A stretch of DNA of 55,383 nt, from positions 1 to 55,383 of the forward strand of contig JACRCD010000015.1 in the NCBI GenBank assembly GCA_016219175.1, read 5' to 3'. The translations under genes were made by a program, and so were the position numbers. Position 1 is the first letter of the stretch; each line of letters opens with the position of its first letter. This DNA comes from Deltaproteobacteria bacterium. Its GTDB lineage: Bacteria; Desulfobacterota; Desulfobulbia; Desulfobulbales; SURF-16. The notes beneath the pieces are model-generated. The model saw nothing but the letters and a program-made list of their open reading frames with translations. It had not been told where the DNA came from and made no database searches. Positions 43,221-51,845 of this stretch are shown here, piece after piece.

Positions 43221-43769
43221 CTAACAACAGCCGCAGCCGCCTGACCCGCAGCTATCGCCGGGACCGCAACTGCCCTTTTCCGTTGACCCGCAGCCGCAGC
43301 CGCAGCCGGAGGTAAGCGCCGCCAGTTCTTCAGCGCTCGGCTCCCTGACTTCAACGATATTGACATCAAAAAGAAGCCGTTTGCCGGCCAGGGGATGATT
43401 AAGGTCAACGGTAACCGTGTTGTCAGCCTCATTTATCCTGGCCACACTGATCAGCACCGGGCCATGGGGGCCTTGGGCTTCAAAGGTCATGCCCGGCTCA
43501 AGCTCGGCGTCAGCGGGAAACTCTTCCCGGGCAACGTCCTGAAACAGCTCCTCGCTGACAGTACCATAGCCGTCCTCGGGTTCCACAATGATGCGGGAAC
43601 TGTCTCCGGCCTTCATGCCCATGAGTGCGGTCTCCAGACCAGGGATGACCTCGCCGGCCCCGGTGATAAACTCCAGGGGCTCTCCCTCGGGGGAGCTGTC
43701 CACCTCTTCCCCCGAGTCCAACGTCAGCCTGTAGTCAATAGCCACATACGATTTATCTGCAATATTCAC
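43221..43769 (-). CDS. slyD: FKBP-type peptidyl-prolyl isomerase SlyD-like
   Basis: 182 residues. It has the SlyD fold order: FKBP half (MNIADKSYVAIDYRLTLDSGEEVD), IF/insert-in-flap domain (GYGTVSEELFQDV ... GMTFEAQGPHG), then the second FKBP part (DLNHPLAGKRLLFDVNIVEV). The last ~35 residues are a Cys/Gly-rich tail with about ten cysteines and no histidines, suited to binding Ni, Zn or other soft metals. The start is GTG at 43769, 6 nt after GGAGGT. SlyD proteins act as a folding helper and metallochaperone for NiFe hydrogenase. A terminator-like unit upstream may control it. Confidence 0.93.
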   Translation of the reverse strand: MNIADKSYVAIDYRLTLDSGEEVDSSPEGEPLEFITGAGEVIPGLETALMGMKAGDSSRIIVEPEDGYGTVSEELFQDVAREEFPADAELEPGMTFEAQGPHGPVLISVARINEADNTVTVDLNHPLAGKRLLFDVNIVEVREPSAEELAALTSGCGCGCGSTEKGSCGPGDSCGSGGCGCC

Positions 43770-43806
43770 GAGTTACCTCCAGACAGGTATAGAGATCCTA
43801 CCACTT

Positions 43807-43855
43807 AAAAAAAAACAAAAATCCCGATGAGGCCTGGTGTCATGGCATCATCGGG
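43807..43855 (-). terminator. Terminator upstream of slyD
   Basis: On the minus strand the stem CCCGATGA / TCATCGGG with a 17-nt loop is followed by ATTTTTG and a run of nine T. It lies about 40 bp before the slyD start and faces slyD, with no gene in front of it. Confidence 0.75.
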
Positions 43856-44018
43856 CTCCATTATATTGAATTAAATTAAGGCATCCGGCGGGAAAGTCAA
43901 CTATTATGCTGAAAGCGCCGCTCTCTTTTTGCATGCCGGCGCGCGAGCCCGGGAACATCGGACTATCCGGCGGGATGAAAAGATAAAAGACCCTTTACAA
44001 ATTTCTTCCTGCCCCGGT
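43807..44018 (-). ncRNA. Candidate small RNA or slyD leader
   Basis: A perfect TATAAT (complement of 44025-44030) on the minus strand could start a transcript near 44018. It would end at the strong terminator 43807-43855, giving about 210 nt with no open frame. It contains atccggcggga twice (43883-43893 and 43965-43975) as a direct repeat. The -35 box is poor. Either a free small RNA or an attenuated leader of slyD is possible. Confidence 0.35.
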
Positions 44019-44091
44019 AAGATGATTATACATTGCCAAATTTAAAAAAAACCGAAGGGAACCACACAACGCAAAGGGACAAGAAAAAAAC

Positions 44092-44541
44092 ATGAATGCA
44101 CTCAAGATTCTTTATGTAACCAGCCTGCTGTTTCTTTTTACCAGCGTTGTTTCGGCCGAGGAAAAATTCGACTTCGGTGAACAGTGGACCAAGGCAGCCG
44201 TTTCTGAAAAGATGTTTTTCATGCAGGGATATCAAACCGGCTATATAGTCGGGGCCATGAATGCCACCAAACACTTCATGCCGACAAAGAGCGAAGAGGA
44301 AAAAGAGGCCGCTTTCAAAAAGGCATCCATGATCTATAATGAAAGACGATTCGGCAACGATATGATCGTCAATATCGTTCTCATGATGGACAAACTGTAT
44401 GCCGATCCGGCCAACCGTTACATTGACAAAGGCTTCATCATGGAACTGGCGATCGATAAACTGCGGGGAAAAAGTATCGAGGAAGATCTGGCTCTGCACC
44501 GGAAGGCCGCCGAGGAGGAGGAAACAAAACCAGCCAAGTAA
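44092..44541 (+). CDS. Exported hypothetical protein
   Basis: 149 residues, not recognised. A good signal peptide (ILYVTSLLFLFTSVVSA, cut near residue 21) is followed by a soluble, mostly helical domain with GYQTGYIVGAMNATKHF and a charged C-terminal tail. The GYxxGxxxGA pattern recalls small periplasmic Rap1a/Tai-type proteins, but the match is too weak to name it. It lies alone, 270 bp before the chemoreceptor gene, and is followed by a 43-bp palindrome. Confidence 0.75.
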   Translation: MNALKILYVTSLLFLFTSVVSAEEKFDFGEQWTKAAVSEKMFFMQGYQTGYIVGAMNATKHFMPTKSEEEKEAAFKKASMIYNERRFGNDMIVNIVLMMDKLYADPANRYIDKGFIMELAIDKLRGKSIEEDLALHRKAAEEEETKPAK

Positions 44542-44635
44542 ATTTATCTATTATGACAATCTTTCCGGCCGGCTCCGCCGGACTAACAATTTCCACCCGC
44601 ACTCTTGCAATTTTATGCCCACGGTCTGTTTTTTT

Positions 44636-44678
44636 AATGCAGCCAGGGTGCGACAAATTGTCGCACCCTGGCTGCATT
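44636..44678. repeat. 43-bp near-perfect palindrome
   Basis: A 21-bp arm (starting aatgcagccaggg) and its exact inverse, with a single central base. The T-run lies before it on the plus strand and A's follow on the minus strand, so it is not a normal terminator in either direction. Its core tgcgacaaattgtcgca recurs with one change at 42964-42980. It stands just before a promoter-like sequence for the chemoreceptor gene. Confidence 0.8.
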
Positions 44679-44683
44679 GACAA

Positions 44684-44711
44684 TTGAGAACTTTTGTTGT
44701 TGCAATAGTAT
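44684..44711 (+). promoter_or_regulatory. Possible promoter of the chemoreceptor gene
   Basis: TTGAGA, a 16-bp spacer, TAGTAT. This is a fair sigma-70 match, 100 bp before the ATG, and begins 6 bp after the 43-bp palindrome. Confidence 0.4.
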
Positions 44712-44812
44712 ATACCAACTAACTACTCCTCTCTTTTTAAAAGAGAATTATTACTAGATAAAAACGGTTAATTACTTCTATCTTTAAAAATTATGCGCGC
44801 GGGAGCCGAAAC

Positions 44813-47491
44813 ATGAATCTGTCCTTTAAAAATTTAAAGTTACGCTGGCAGCTGATCATTTCTAATTTCGGCGTTATCTTGCTGACCCTGCTGCTTGTTT
44901 CACTGGCTATCTTCATGTCCCTTACCAGGGACAGGGACAAGGAGATCCGGGAATACCGCAGCAGTGAAATGGCTGCCGTCAAGGCCGAACTCAAGGACTT
45001 TCTCGATATTGCCTATGCCACCCTGCAGTCAAATTACAATAGCGCCATGGATAAGGGTTATCTAGAAAAACGCTATGGCGGAGAGCTGAAAAATATCATC
45101 GATATTGCCGAAAACATTGCCAGAGACTCCATGCAGCAGGCAGAGAAGAACAATGGCGACATGGATGAGGCGAAACAGGCGGCGCTCAAACAGATTTCCC
45201 AGCTCCGTTTCAATGACGGCACCGGCTACGTATGGGTAAACAGCAACGAACTGCCTTTCCCCAGGATGATCATGCACCCCACGGCCCCGGCCTTAAACGG
45301 CAAGGTCATGGATGATCCCAAATACAACTGCGCCTTGGGCACGAAAGAAAACCTCTTTAAAGCCATGGTCGATGTGGTGCAAAAGGACAAGGCAGGGTTT
45401 GTCGATTACCTGTGGCCCAAACCGGCGGCAGACGGCCTGACCACGGAGCAGCCGAAACTGTCCTATGTCCGTCTTTTTCCACAATGGGGCTGGATCATCG
45501 GCACCGGGGTCTATGTTGATGACGCCCTGACCGATGCCATGGAGAAAAGCAAGAATGATATCGCCCAGATGCGCTATGCCGATGGAGCAGGCTATTTCTG
45601 GATCAATGACACGGGGACCCCTTTCCCGAAAATGATCATGCATCCCACCGCCCCGGCCTTAAACGGCAAGATCATGGATGATCCCAAATACAACTGCGCC
45701 CTCGGCAAAAAAGAGAACCTGTTCAAGGCCTTTGTTGATGTCACCGGCAAGGACGACAGCGGCTTCGTTGATTATTCCTGGCCAAAACCAACAACAGGCG
45801 GCCTGACGGAAGAACAGCCGAAACTTTCCTATGTCCGCCTTTTTAAACCGTTAAACTGGATTATCGGCACCGGGGTCTATATTGACGATATCGAAGCCAA
45901 GGTGAAGATGCGCGAGGCCCAGATACACGACCAGATCAGGGGGCTCTTTTTCAAAATTTTTGCGGTCATTGCTGTTCTTGGTTTCTTTATTTTTTTCGTC
46001 TTCTACTGGTTTTCCCTGCATTTTTCCATTCCCATCGGCAGATGCGCCGATCTTGCCTGTACCTTGGGCTCCGGCGATTTCACCAAAAATATTCCCGTGG
46101 ATTCCAGGGATGAAATCGGCCAGCTTTCCGGATCACTTAATGACATGCAGATCAATATCAGAACAACCCTCATGGATGTGGCAAGCGACAGCGTCCTGAC
46201 CTCCTTTACCGCCGACAAGGTGCTGAATGCCGCCAAAATCATGGAGAACAATGCCGCGGAGATGATGAAACAGGCCTCCATCGTGGCCAGCGCGGCGGAA
46301 GAGATTGCCACCAGCATCAAGGTGGTGTCGGATAAAACCGCAATCATTACCAAGGATGCCGAAGTCATCAATCAAAACAGCGGGGAGATGGCAAACAATA
46401 TCCGTTCCGTCGCCGTGGCCGCCGAAGAACTGACCAGCTCTTTCCAGGAGGTGGGGCACAGCTGCCAGCTTGGCCAGGAACTGGCCAACAAGGCCACGGA
46501 AAACAACAGGACGGCCAGGGAAAAAATGGATAACCTGAACAGGTCCGCCGCCAGCATCAATAATGTCATCAACATGATCACGGACATCACCGAGCAGACC
46601 AAACTGCTCGCCTTGAACGCCACGATTGAGGCGGCCCGCGCCGGCGAGGCCGGCAAGGGGTTTGCCGTGGTGGCCAATGAAGTAAAGGATCTGGCCAAAC
46701 AGACAGCCGACGCCACCGAGGAGATCGTCCTGCAGATCAAACAGATTCAGACGAACACGAAGGCCGTGTCGGATGCCATCACCCTGACCTATGATATTAA
46801 TCGCCAGGTTGACGAGGTCAATACCACGATTGCCGCGGCTGTCGAGGAACAGACGGCCACGGTCGGAGAAATCGCCCGTACGGTTGCCGCCACCTCGGAT
46901 CATGCCGCGGAAGTCGTGGAGAAGATCTCATCTTTTACCGACATCATCCGTGATGAAGTGGCCGGCTCGGTGCGGGAGGTTTCAATCGGCGTGGCGGAAA
47001 TAGCCGACAATATACGCAAGGTTGATAACGGCGTGAGGGAAAGCTGGTCTGAAGTCGCCGAGATAAGGATTTACTCGGACAACCTGGCCAGAGTGTCAAG
47101 GAAGTTAAACGAAAATATCGGCAGATTTTCTCTCGGCCCAAGCAGGTTTGACCTGGGGACGGTCAAGGCCGCTCATATCGGTTGGCGGGCGCGTCTTGAA
47201 GGTGTTCTCGTCGGCCGGCAGCTGAGCGTTGACGAGGTCGCCTCCCACAAACAATGCGCCTTCGGCAAGTGGCTCTATAGCCAGGAGGGAATCGCCGTCC
47301 GGGAACTTCCGCAATGCCGGGAGGTGGAATCGGAGCATGAAAAGGTGCACCAGCTGGCAAGACAGATCGTCCAGGCCCAATGTGTTGACGGTGACAAGAG
47401 TAAAGCCCTTGCCCTGGTCGGCGATTTCGAACGCACCAGTGAACGTCTCTTTGTCGCCCTGGATAAACTCTATCACTCAACAACGGCCTAA
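44813..47491 (+). CDS. Methyl-accepting chemotaxis protein, double Cache modules and CZB domain
   Basis: 892 residues. Transmembrane segment 1 (~12-35), a helical periplasmic part, then two nearly identical single-Cache modules in tandem (~126-240 and ~248-362; both contain MIMHPTAPALNGK, MDDPKYNCALG and EQPKLSYVRLF). Transmembrane segment 2 (~380-400), HAMP, and the signalling domain with the hairpin tip EQTKLLALNATIEAARAGEAGKGFAVVANEVKDLA follow. The C-terminal CZB domain (~780-890) carries the zinc ligands H, C (HKQCAFGKW), H and H. CZB domains sense zinc or oxidants. The modules differ only slightly, so the duplication looks recent. A methyltransferase gene follows by 9 bp. Confidence 0.93.
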   Translation: MNLSFKNLKLRWQLIISNFGVILLTLLLVSLAIFMSLTRDRDKEIREYRSSEMAAVKAELKDFLDIAYATLQSNYNSAMDKGYLEKRYGGELKNIIDIAENIARDSMQQAEKNNGDMDEAKQAALKQISQLRFNDGTGYVWVNSNELPFPRMIMHPTAPALNGKVMDDPKYNCALGTKENLFKAMVDVVQKDKAGFVDYLWPKPAADGLTTEQPKLSYVRLFPQWGWIIGTGVYVDDALTDAMEKSKNDIAQMRYADGAGYFWINDTGTPFPKMIMHPTAPALNGKIMDDPKYNCALGKKENLFKAFVDVTGKDDSGFVDYSWPKPTTGGLTEEQPKLSYVRLFKPLNWIIGTGVYIDDIEAKVKMREAQIHDQIRGLFFKIFAVIAVLGFFIFFVFYWFSLHFSIPIGRCADLACTLGSGDFTKNIPVDSRDEIGQLSGSLNDMQINIRTTLMDVASDSVLTSFTADKVLNAAKIMENNAAEMMKQASIVASAAEEIATSIKVVSDKTAIITKDAEVINQNSGEMANNIRSVAVAAEELTSSFQEVGHSCQLGQELANKATENNRTAREKMDNLNRSAASINNVINMITDITEQTKLLALNATIEAARAGEAGKGFAVVANEVKDLAKQTADATEEIVLQIKQIQTNTKAVSDAITLTYDINRQVDEVNTTIAAAVEEQTATVGEIARTVAATSDHAAEVVEKISSFTDIIRDEVAGSVREVSIGVAEIADNIRKVDNGVRESWSEVAEIRIYSDNLARVSRKLNENIGRFSLGPSRFDLGTVKAAHIGWRARLEGVLVGRQLSVDEVASHKQCAFGKWLYSQEGIAVRELPQCREVESEHEKVHQLARQIVQAQCVDGDKSKALALVGDFERTSERLFVALDKLYHSTTA

Positions 47492-47500
47492 AGGGAAGGG

Positions 47501-48157
47501 ATGACCAGGGAAATATTTGACAAAGCGGCGGCAGACTGGGACAAAAACGATTTGCGGGTTGAGCTTTCCCGGCAAGTCGCCGCTGCCATAAAACAAGGGG
47601 TTCCCCTCAACCGTGACATGGACAGCCTTGAGATAGGCTGCGGCACGGGACTTGTCACCACGGAACTGGCCAGGGATTTACACAGCATTATCGCCACGGA
47701 CACCTCCGAAGGCATGCTGCGATCGCTTACGGAAAAAATCGCCGGCCAGTCCCTGACAAACATCCACCCGCTGCATATTGACCTTGCCGGCGACCAATCT
47801 CCCCTTGCCGGCAAAACCTTCCAGCTGATATACAGCAGCATGACCCTGCATCATATCAAGGATACCGGCGCGGTCCTGCGGACCTGCCTTGAACTGCTCG
47901 CCCCTTGCGGTTTTCTGGCCATTGCCGACCTGGAGAAGGAAGACGGCACCTTCCATGGTGACATGCCCGGGGTGGAGCATCTCGGCTTTCATCCCCAGGA
48001 TCTGGCCGCTCTGGCGCTTGCCTGCGGATTTGCCCATGTCAACCTCACCACCGCGCATGTGATCAGCAAGGAAAACGCACAGGGCCAGCAACGGGACTAC
48101 CCGGTGTTCCTTCTGACCGCCCAGAAAGGGAATCACTCTCAGGTAACGGATTGGTAA
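47501..48157 (+). CDS. Class I SAM-dependent methyltransferase
   Basis: 218 residues. Motif I LEIGCGTGLVTTELA (~43-57), an acidic residue after strand 2 (ATDTSEGML) and the motif IV-like LIYSSMTLHHI fit a Rossmann-fold methyltransferase of the ubiquinone/menaquinone (UbiE/Ubi-like) group. No substrate-specific motif is visible. It begins 9 bp past the chemoreceptor stop with AGGGAAGGG as ribosome site, so it is probably co-transcribed. It is not a CheR. Confidence 0.85.
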   Translation: MTREIFDKAAADWDKNDLRVELSRQVAAAIKQGVPLNRDMDSLEIGCGTGLVTTELARDLHSIIATDTSEGMLRSLTEKIAGQSLTNIHPLHIDLAGDQSPLAGKTFQLIYSSMTLHHIKDTGAVLRTCLELLAPCGFLAIADLEKEDGTFHGDMPGVEHLGFHPQDLAALALACGFAHVNLTTAHVISKENAQGQQRDYPVFLLTAQKGNHSQVTDW

Positions 48158-48172
48158 ACTCATGTGTTTAGG

Positions 48173-48270
48173 AGCCGTTACGAAATAACATGGCCATCTT
48201 TTCAATTTCGTTACGGCTCCTTATGCCGTTCCGCGCATTTCTCTGGCCATGTTATTTTTTTACAACGGCT
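48173..48270 (+). repeat. Family B hairpin repeat, copy B2
   Basis: 98 bp. Its ends match B1 (agccgttacgaaataacatggcca and tggccatgttattttt...acaacggct). Relative to B1 it has an extra ~30 bp in the middle that includes atttcgttacggctcc (48205-48220), the exact inverse of ggagccgttacgaaat (48171-48186). So a second hairpin is nested inside. Confidence 0.75.
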
Positions 48271-48300
48271 TAGGCTGAAGGCCGGAGACGGTAGGACCGA

Positions 48301-49749
48301 ATGAAGCCTGATACGGAGGAAGACATCAGCCCGCCCCGGATCAAGAAAGATTTCGGGGAAGGCTCTTTACAGGCCCCGCTGCGCGACGGCATTTCCCATG
48401 CCGTTATGCTGGGAGCGGGAGAAACCTACCTGGGGGCCTTCGGTATTTTTCTCCAGGCCACCACCCTGCAGATAGGTCTGCTGGCCACCCTGCCCCAGGT
48501 TTTCGAGGCCATGGCCCAGTGGATCAGCGCCCTTTCCCTGGACCGTTTCAAAAGCCGCAGAAGGGTTATCCTCTTCTGGGTCATTATTCAGGCCCTGGTA
48601 TGGCTTCCCGTGGCCAGCCTCCCCTTTCTTCCCCTGCCGACCCCGATTCTGATCATGGCCCTTATCTGCCTGGCCTCGTTTTACAGTGTCGCCTCCGGCT
48701 TCATCAATCCCGTATGGAGCAGCCTCATGGGCGATCTGGTGCCCCTGGCCATGCGGGGCCGTTTTTTCGGCAACAGAAACCGTCTCACCGGCATGAGCAG
48801 TTTCATCAGTTTGCTGCTGGCGGGTATCTCCCTCCATTTTTTTAAAAACGGGGGATGGGCGGCGGCTGGTTTTCTCGCTATTTTCATAGTGGCCATGCTG
48901 GCGCGCCTCAATTCCGCCAAGTGGATGCACCGTTACGAAGACCCTCCCTATCACATGCCGCCGGAACAGGCCTTTTCCTTCTGGCAGTTTCTGCGGCGGT
49001 CGCCCTCCTCAAATTTCGCCAGATTCGTCTTTTTCTTTGCCGCCATCAACTTCGGCCTGGCCTTTTCCTCCCCTTATTTCGCCCTTTACATGCTGCGCGA
49101 TCTGCAGCTCTCCTATCTGGAATTCTCCTCGGTGTCGGCGGTGGCCACCATGAGCCAGTTCCTGACCTTCCGTTATTGGGGCGAAATCAGCGACCGGTTC
49201 GGCAACAAGAAGATTCTCAATGTCTGCAGCTGGGGAATCTGCCTGGCCCCGATGTTCTGGCTGATTTCAACCAATCTGCTCTATCTCTGTTTCATTCAGG
49301 TGTATGCCGGTTTTGTCTGGGCCGGCTTCAACCTGGCCTCCGCCAACTTCATCTATGACGCCTGCTCCCCGCCGAAACGGGCGCGCTGCGTGGCCTACCG
49401 CACCATCATCAACAGCCTTTTCACCCTCTGCGGCTCCGTGGCCGGCGGCCTGATGGCTGGCCTGCTGCCCCCCTCCCTGGTCCTTGGCCCGCTCACCTTC
49501 TCCCATTCCATTGTCCTGATCTTTCTGGTTTCAGGACTGCTCAGACTGGTCACCACCAGTCTGCTGCTCAGAAAATTCCATGAGGTGCGCGAGGTGGAAA
49601 GCATCCGCAGCCGGGACCTTGTTTTCCGCATCAGCCACATCAAGCCCATTGCCGGGGCCACCTTCCATCTGCTGACCTATTTTTTCCGGGAATCCCGCGA
49701 GGAAAAGAAGAAGAAAAAACAGAGCGGCAACGAGGGAAATGAAGAATAG
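48301..49749 (+). CDS. Major facilitator superfamily transporter
   Basis: 482 residues with about twelve hydrophobic segments. It has the MFS cytoplasmic loop pattern in the first half (DRFKSRRRVILFW) and in the second half (GEISDRFGNKKILN). The N-terminus is soluble and acidic, and the C-terminal tail is lysine-rich. The substrate is unknown. It is preceded by repeat B2 and runs convergent with srkA, with a 16-bp gap. Confidence 0.88.
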   Translation: MKPDTEEDISPPRIKKDFGEGSLQAPLRDGISHAVMLGAGETYLGAFGIFLQATTLQIGLLATLPQVFEAMAQWISALSLDRFKSRRRVILFWVIIQALVWLPVASLPFLPLPTPILIMALICLASFYSVASGFINPVWSSLMGDLVPLAMRGRFFGNRNRLTGMSSFISLLLAGISLHFFKNGGWAAAGFLAIFIVAMLARLNSAKWMHRYEDPPYHMPPEQAFSFWQFLRRSPSSNFARFVFFFAAINFGLAFSSPYFALYMLRDLQLSYLEFSSVSAVATMSQFLTFRYWGEISDRFGNKKILNVCSWGICLAPMFWLISTNLLYLCFIQVYAGFVWAGFNLASANFIYDACSPPKRARCVAYRTIINSLFTLCGSVAGGLMAGLLPPSLVLGPLTFSHSIVLIFLVSGLLRLVTTSLLLRKFHEVREVESIRSRDLVFRISHIKPIAGATFHLLTYFFRESREEKKKKKQSGNEGNEE

Positions 49750-49765
49750 AAGAATGCCGCGATTT

Positions 49766-50782
49766 TCAGGGGAAAAAATTGCCGGACGGCGGCGGCGCTG
49801 ATTGGATGCGCTCCAGCTGCTCGGCCAGATCGATTATCTCCCGCCGCCAGTAATGATCCGTGCCGAAATCAGGGGCCGTATGGGAGAAGCCGTCTTCCGC
49901 GACCTGATGGGCGCACCAGGCGATGTAATGGATATAGCGCATGGCCCTGAGAGGTTCGATCAGAGCCAGGGTTCGCCGGTCAAAATGGTGGAAGGTCTCA
50001 TAGCCCTCCAGAAAGATATCAATCTCCGCAAACGATTCCCGCATGTACCCTGGGAGCAGCATCCAGAAATCCTGCACCGGCGGCCCAACCGCCATATCGT
50101 CAAAATCCACGAGATAAAACGATTCGCCCGGCCGGTAGATGAGGTTGGCAAAATGACAGTCGCCATGGATGCGGATCATGTCAACCCCGGCAAAGAGCGG
50201 CTTGATCTCCTTGATGATTTGACCTGCTGTTTCCTCGAACTGCCAGGCCAGGCCGGAGGGCATAAAATCGCCGGTCAGAATATAGGTCAGCTGACTGGTT
50301 GTTGAGCGGTCCGGGGCCATGATGATCCGGTCCCGCGGTTGCCGCCGCGCCCCGACTGCATGGGTGCGTCCGAGCAGCCGCCCAAGCTCCAGCCACTGAT
50401 CCTCATTGTATTCATCATAACTGCGGCCGCCTTTTTTGGGGAACACGGCAAAAAACATATCCGCATGGCTGCCCAGGGTCCTTCCATCCAGCAGGGGCAG
50501 GGGCGGAACCACAGGGATCTCGTCGGCGGCCAGCTCCAGGAGGAAATCATGCTCATCCTGCAAGGCATCGCAAGACCATCTTCCAGGCCGGTAGAATTTG
50601 ACCACCAGACCCGCGCCGTCCTCCGCCTGCAGCTCATAGACCCGGTTGATATAGCTGTTTAACGGCCGGCAGAGGTTGGTGCAGCGCACAGGCAAAGCCG
50701 CTTCCACCAGGGAGATGACGACGTCAGGGGTCAGGGTGTGAAAAACTGTCTTTTTCGCCCTGGGCTTGTTTTGTCTATTCAT
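49766..50782 (-). CDS. srkA: Stress response Ser/Thr protein kinase SrkA-like
   Basis: 338 residues of the SrkA/RdoA (YihE) family, an aminoglycoside-phosphotransferase-fold kinase. ATP-binding residues sit in the N-lobe (LVVKFYRP). The catalytic loop IHGDCHFANLIY and metal motif VDFDDMA are intact. The family protects against stress-induced cell death and Cpx-type envelope stress. The ATG at 50782 has GGGGAG 7 nt upstream and overlaps the rlmN stop by 8 bp, so translation is coupled. It is the last gene of EamA-rlmN-srkA. Confidence 0.9.
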   Translation of the reverse strand: MNRQNKPRAKKTVFHTLTPDVVISLVEAALPVRCTNLCRPLNSYINRVYELQAEDGAGLVVKFYRPGRWSCDALQDEHDFLLELAADEIPVVPPLPLLDGRTLGSHADMFFAVFPKKGGRSYDEYNEDQWLELGRLLGRTHAVGARRQPRDRIIMAPDRSTTSQLTYILTGDFMPSGLAWQFEETAGQIIKEIKPLFAGVDMIRIHGDCHFANLIYRPGESFYLVDFDDMAVGPPVQDFWMLLPGYMRESFAEIDIFLEGYETFHHFDRRTLALIEPLRAMRYIHYIAWCAHQVAEDGFSHTAPDFGTDHYWRREIIDLAEQLERIQSAPPPSGNFFP

Positions 50783-51845
50783 CTTTTTTCTCCCCGGCAG
50801 CACCCGCCAGTTGCCCGCAGGCCGCCGAGATGTCCGACCCGCGGCTGCTCCTGATCAGCGTTCTGTAACCGGCATCACGCAGAATCTTCTGGAAGCGCAG
50901 GATATCTTCCTCAGCCGGGCGCTGGTAAGGAAGCGCCGGCGACTCATTGTATGGCAGCAGGTTGATCCGGCAGGGAATACCTTGCAGTTTAGCGGCCAGC
51001 AAACAGGCGGCCTCGGGTGAATCGTTGATTTTTTTGATGAGAATATACTCAAAGAGGATAACCTTCTTTTTGGTCAAGGGAAAACCGCGGCAGGCGCCCA
51101 GCAGCTCATCCACGCCGTAGGTTCGATTAACCGGCATGATGCTGCTGCGCGTCTGATCATCAGGGGCATGCAGGGAGACGGCGAGGTTGACCCGGATATC
51201 CCGGCCCAGATCCCTGATGCGCGGCACGATACCGCAGGTTGACACGGTAATGCGCCGCTCGGTGAATTCAAGGCCCCGCTCATCCATGAGGATGTTCAAG
51301 GCGACAAGGAGGTTGTCATAATTGGCCAGCGGCTCCCCCATGCCCATGAATACCAGGTTGTTAATCAGCTCTCTCGGGGTGGTGCGCATCACGCCGGCTT
51401 CGATCATATAGGCCATGACGGCCAGAACCTGGCTCACAATTTCCGCGGGACGCAGGTTGCGGGAAAATCCCATGGCGCCGGTGAGACAGAACCTGCAACC
51501 CATGGCGCAGCCGGCCTGGGATGAAACGCAGAGGGTGTGCCGGCCGTTTTCCGGGATGAGCACACTCTCGACCATGGCCCCATCTTCGAGGGCAAAGCCG
51601 AATTTGACCGTACCGTCCTCCGATTTTTCTATGGTGGCGGGGGCAAGGTTGCTGATCCGGGCCTGCTCTGATAATGTGGCGCGGATTTCCCTCTTGACGT
51701 CGACCATCAGGGAAAAATCGACGGCGCCGGGTTGCTGCAGCCAGGCAAAGACAAAGCGCGCCCGGGAAGCAGGCAGACCAAGCCCCTCCATGTAATCAGC
51801 CAGCTGGCCGCAGGTGAGATTGCGCAGATCGATTTTATTCTTCAT
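50775..51845 (-). CDS. rlmN: Dual-specificity 23S rRNA A2503 / tRNA A37 methyltransferase
   Basis: 356 residues, normal RlmN length. The radical SAM cysteines C113, C117 and C120 (GCAMGCRFC) are intact, and the C-terminal active-site cysteine lies in RGSDISAACGQL near residue 345. It methylates C2 of A2503 in 23S rRNA and of A37 in some tRNAs. The start ATG overlaps the TGA of the EamA gene (4 bp), and the end overlaps srkA. Confidence 0.97.
   Translation of the reverse strand: MKNKIDLRNLTCGQLADYMEGLGLPASRARFVFAWLQQPGAVDFSLMVDVKREIRATLSEQARISNLAPATIEKSEDGTVKFGFALEDGAMVESVLIPENGRHTLCVSSQAGCAMGCRFCLTGAMGFSRNLRPAEIVSQVLAVMAYMIEAGVMRTTPRELINNLVFMGMGEPLANYDNLLVALNILMDERGLEFTERRITVSTCGIVPRIRDLGRDIRVNLAVSLHAPDDQTRSSIMPVNRTYGVDELLGACRGFPLTKKKVILFEYILIKKINDSPEAACLLAAKLQGIPCRINLLPYNESPALPYQRPAEEDILRFQKILRDAGYRTLIRSSRGSDISAACGQLAGAAGEKKDE

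Noticed and set aside
44636-44678. Rho-independent terminator
   Set aside because: No T-run follows the stem on either strand. It is kept as a palindrome only.
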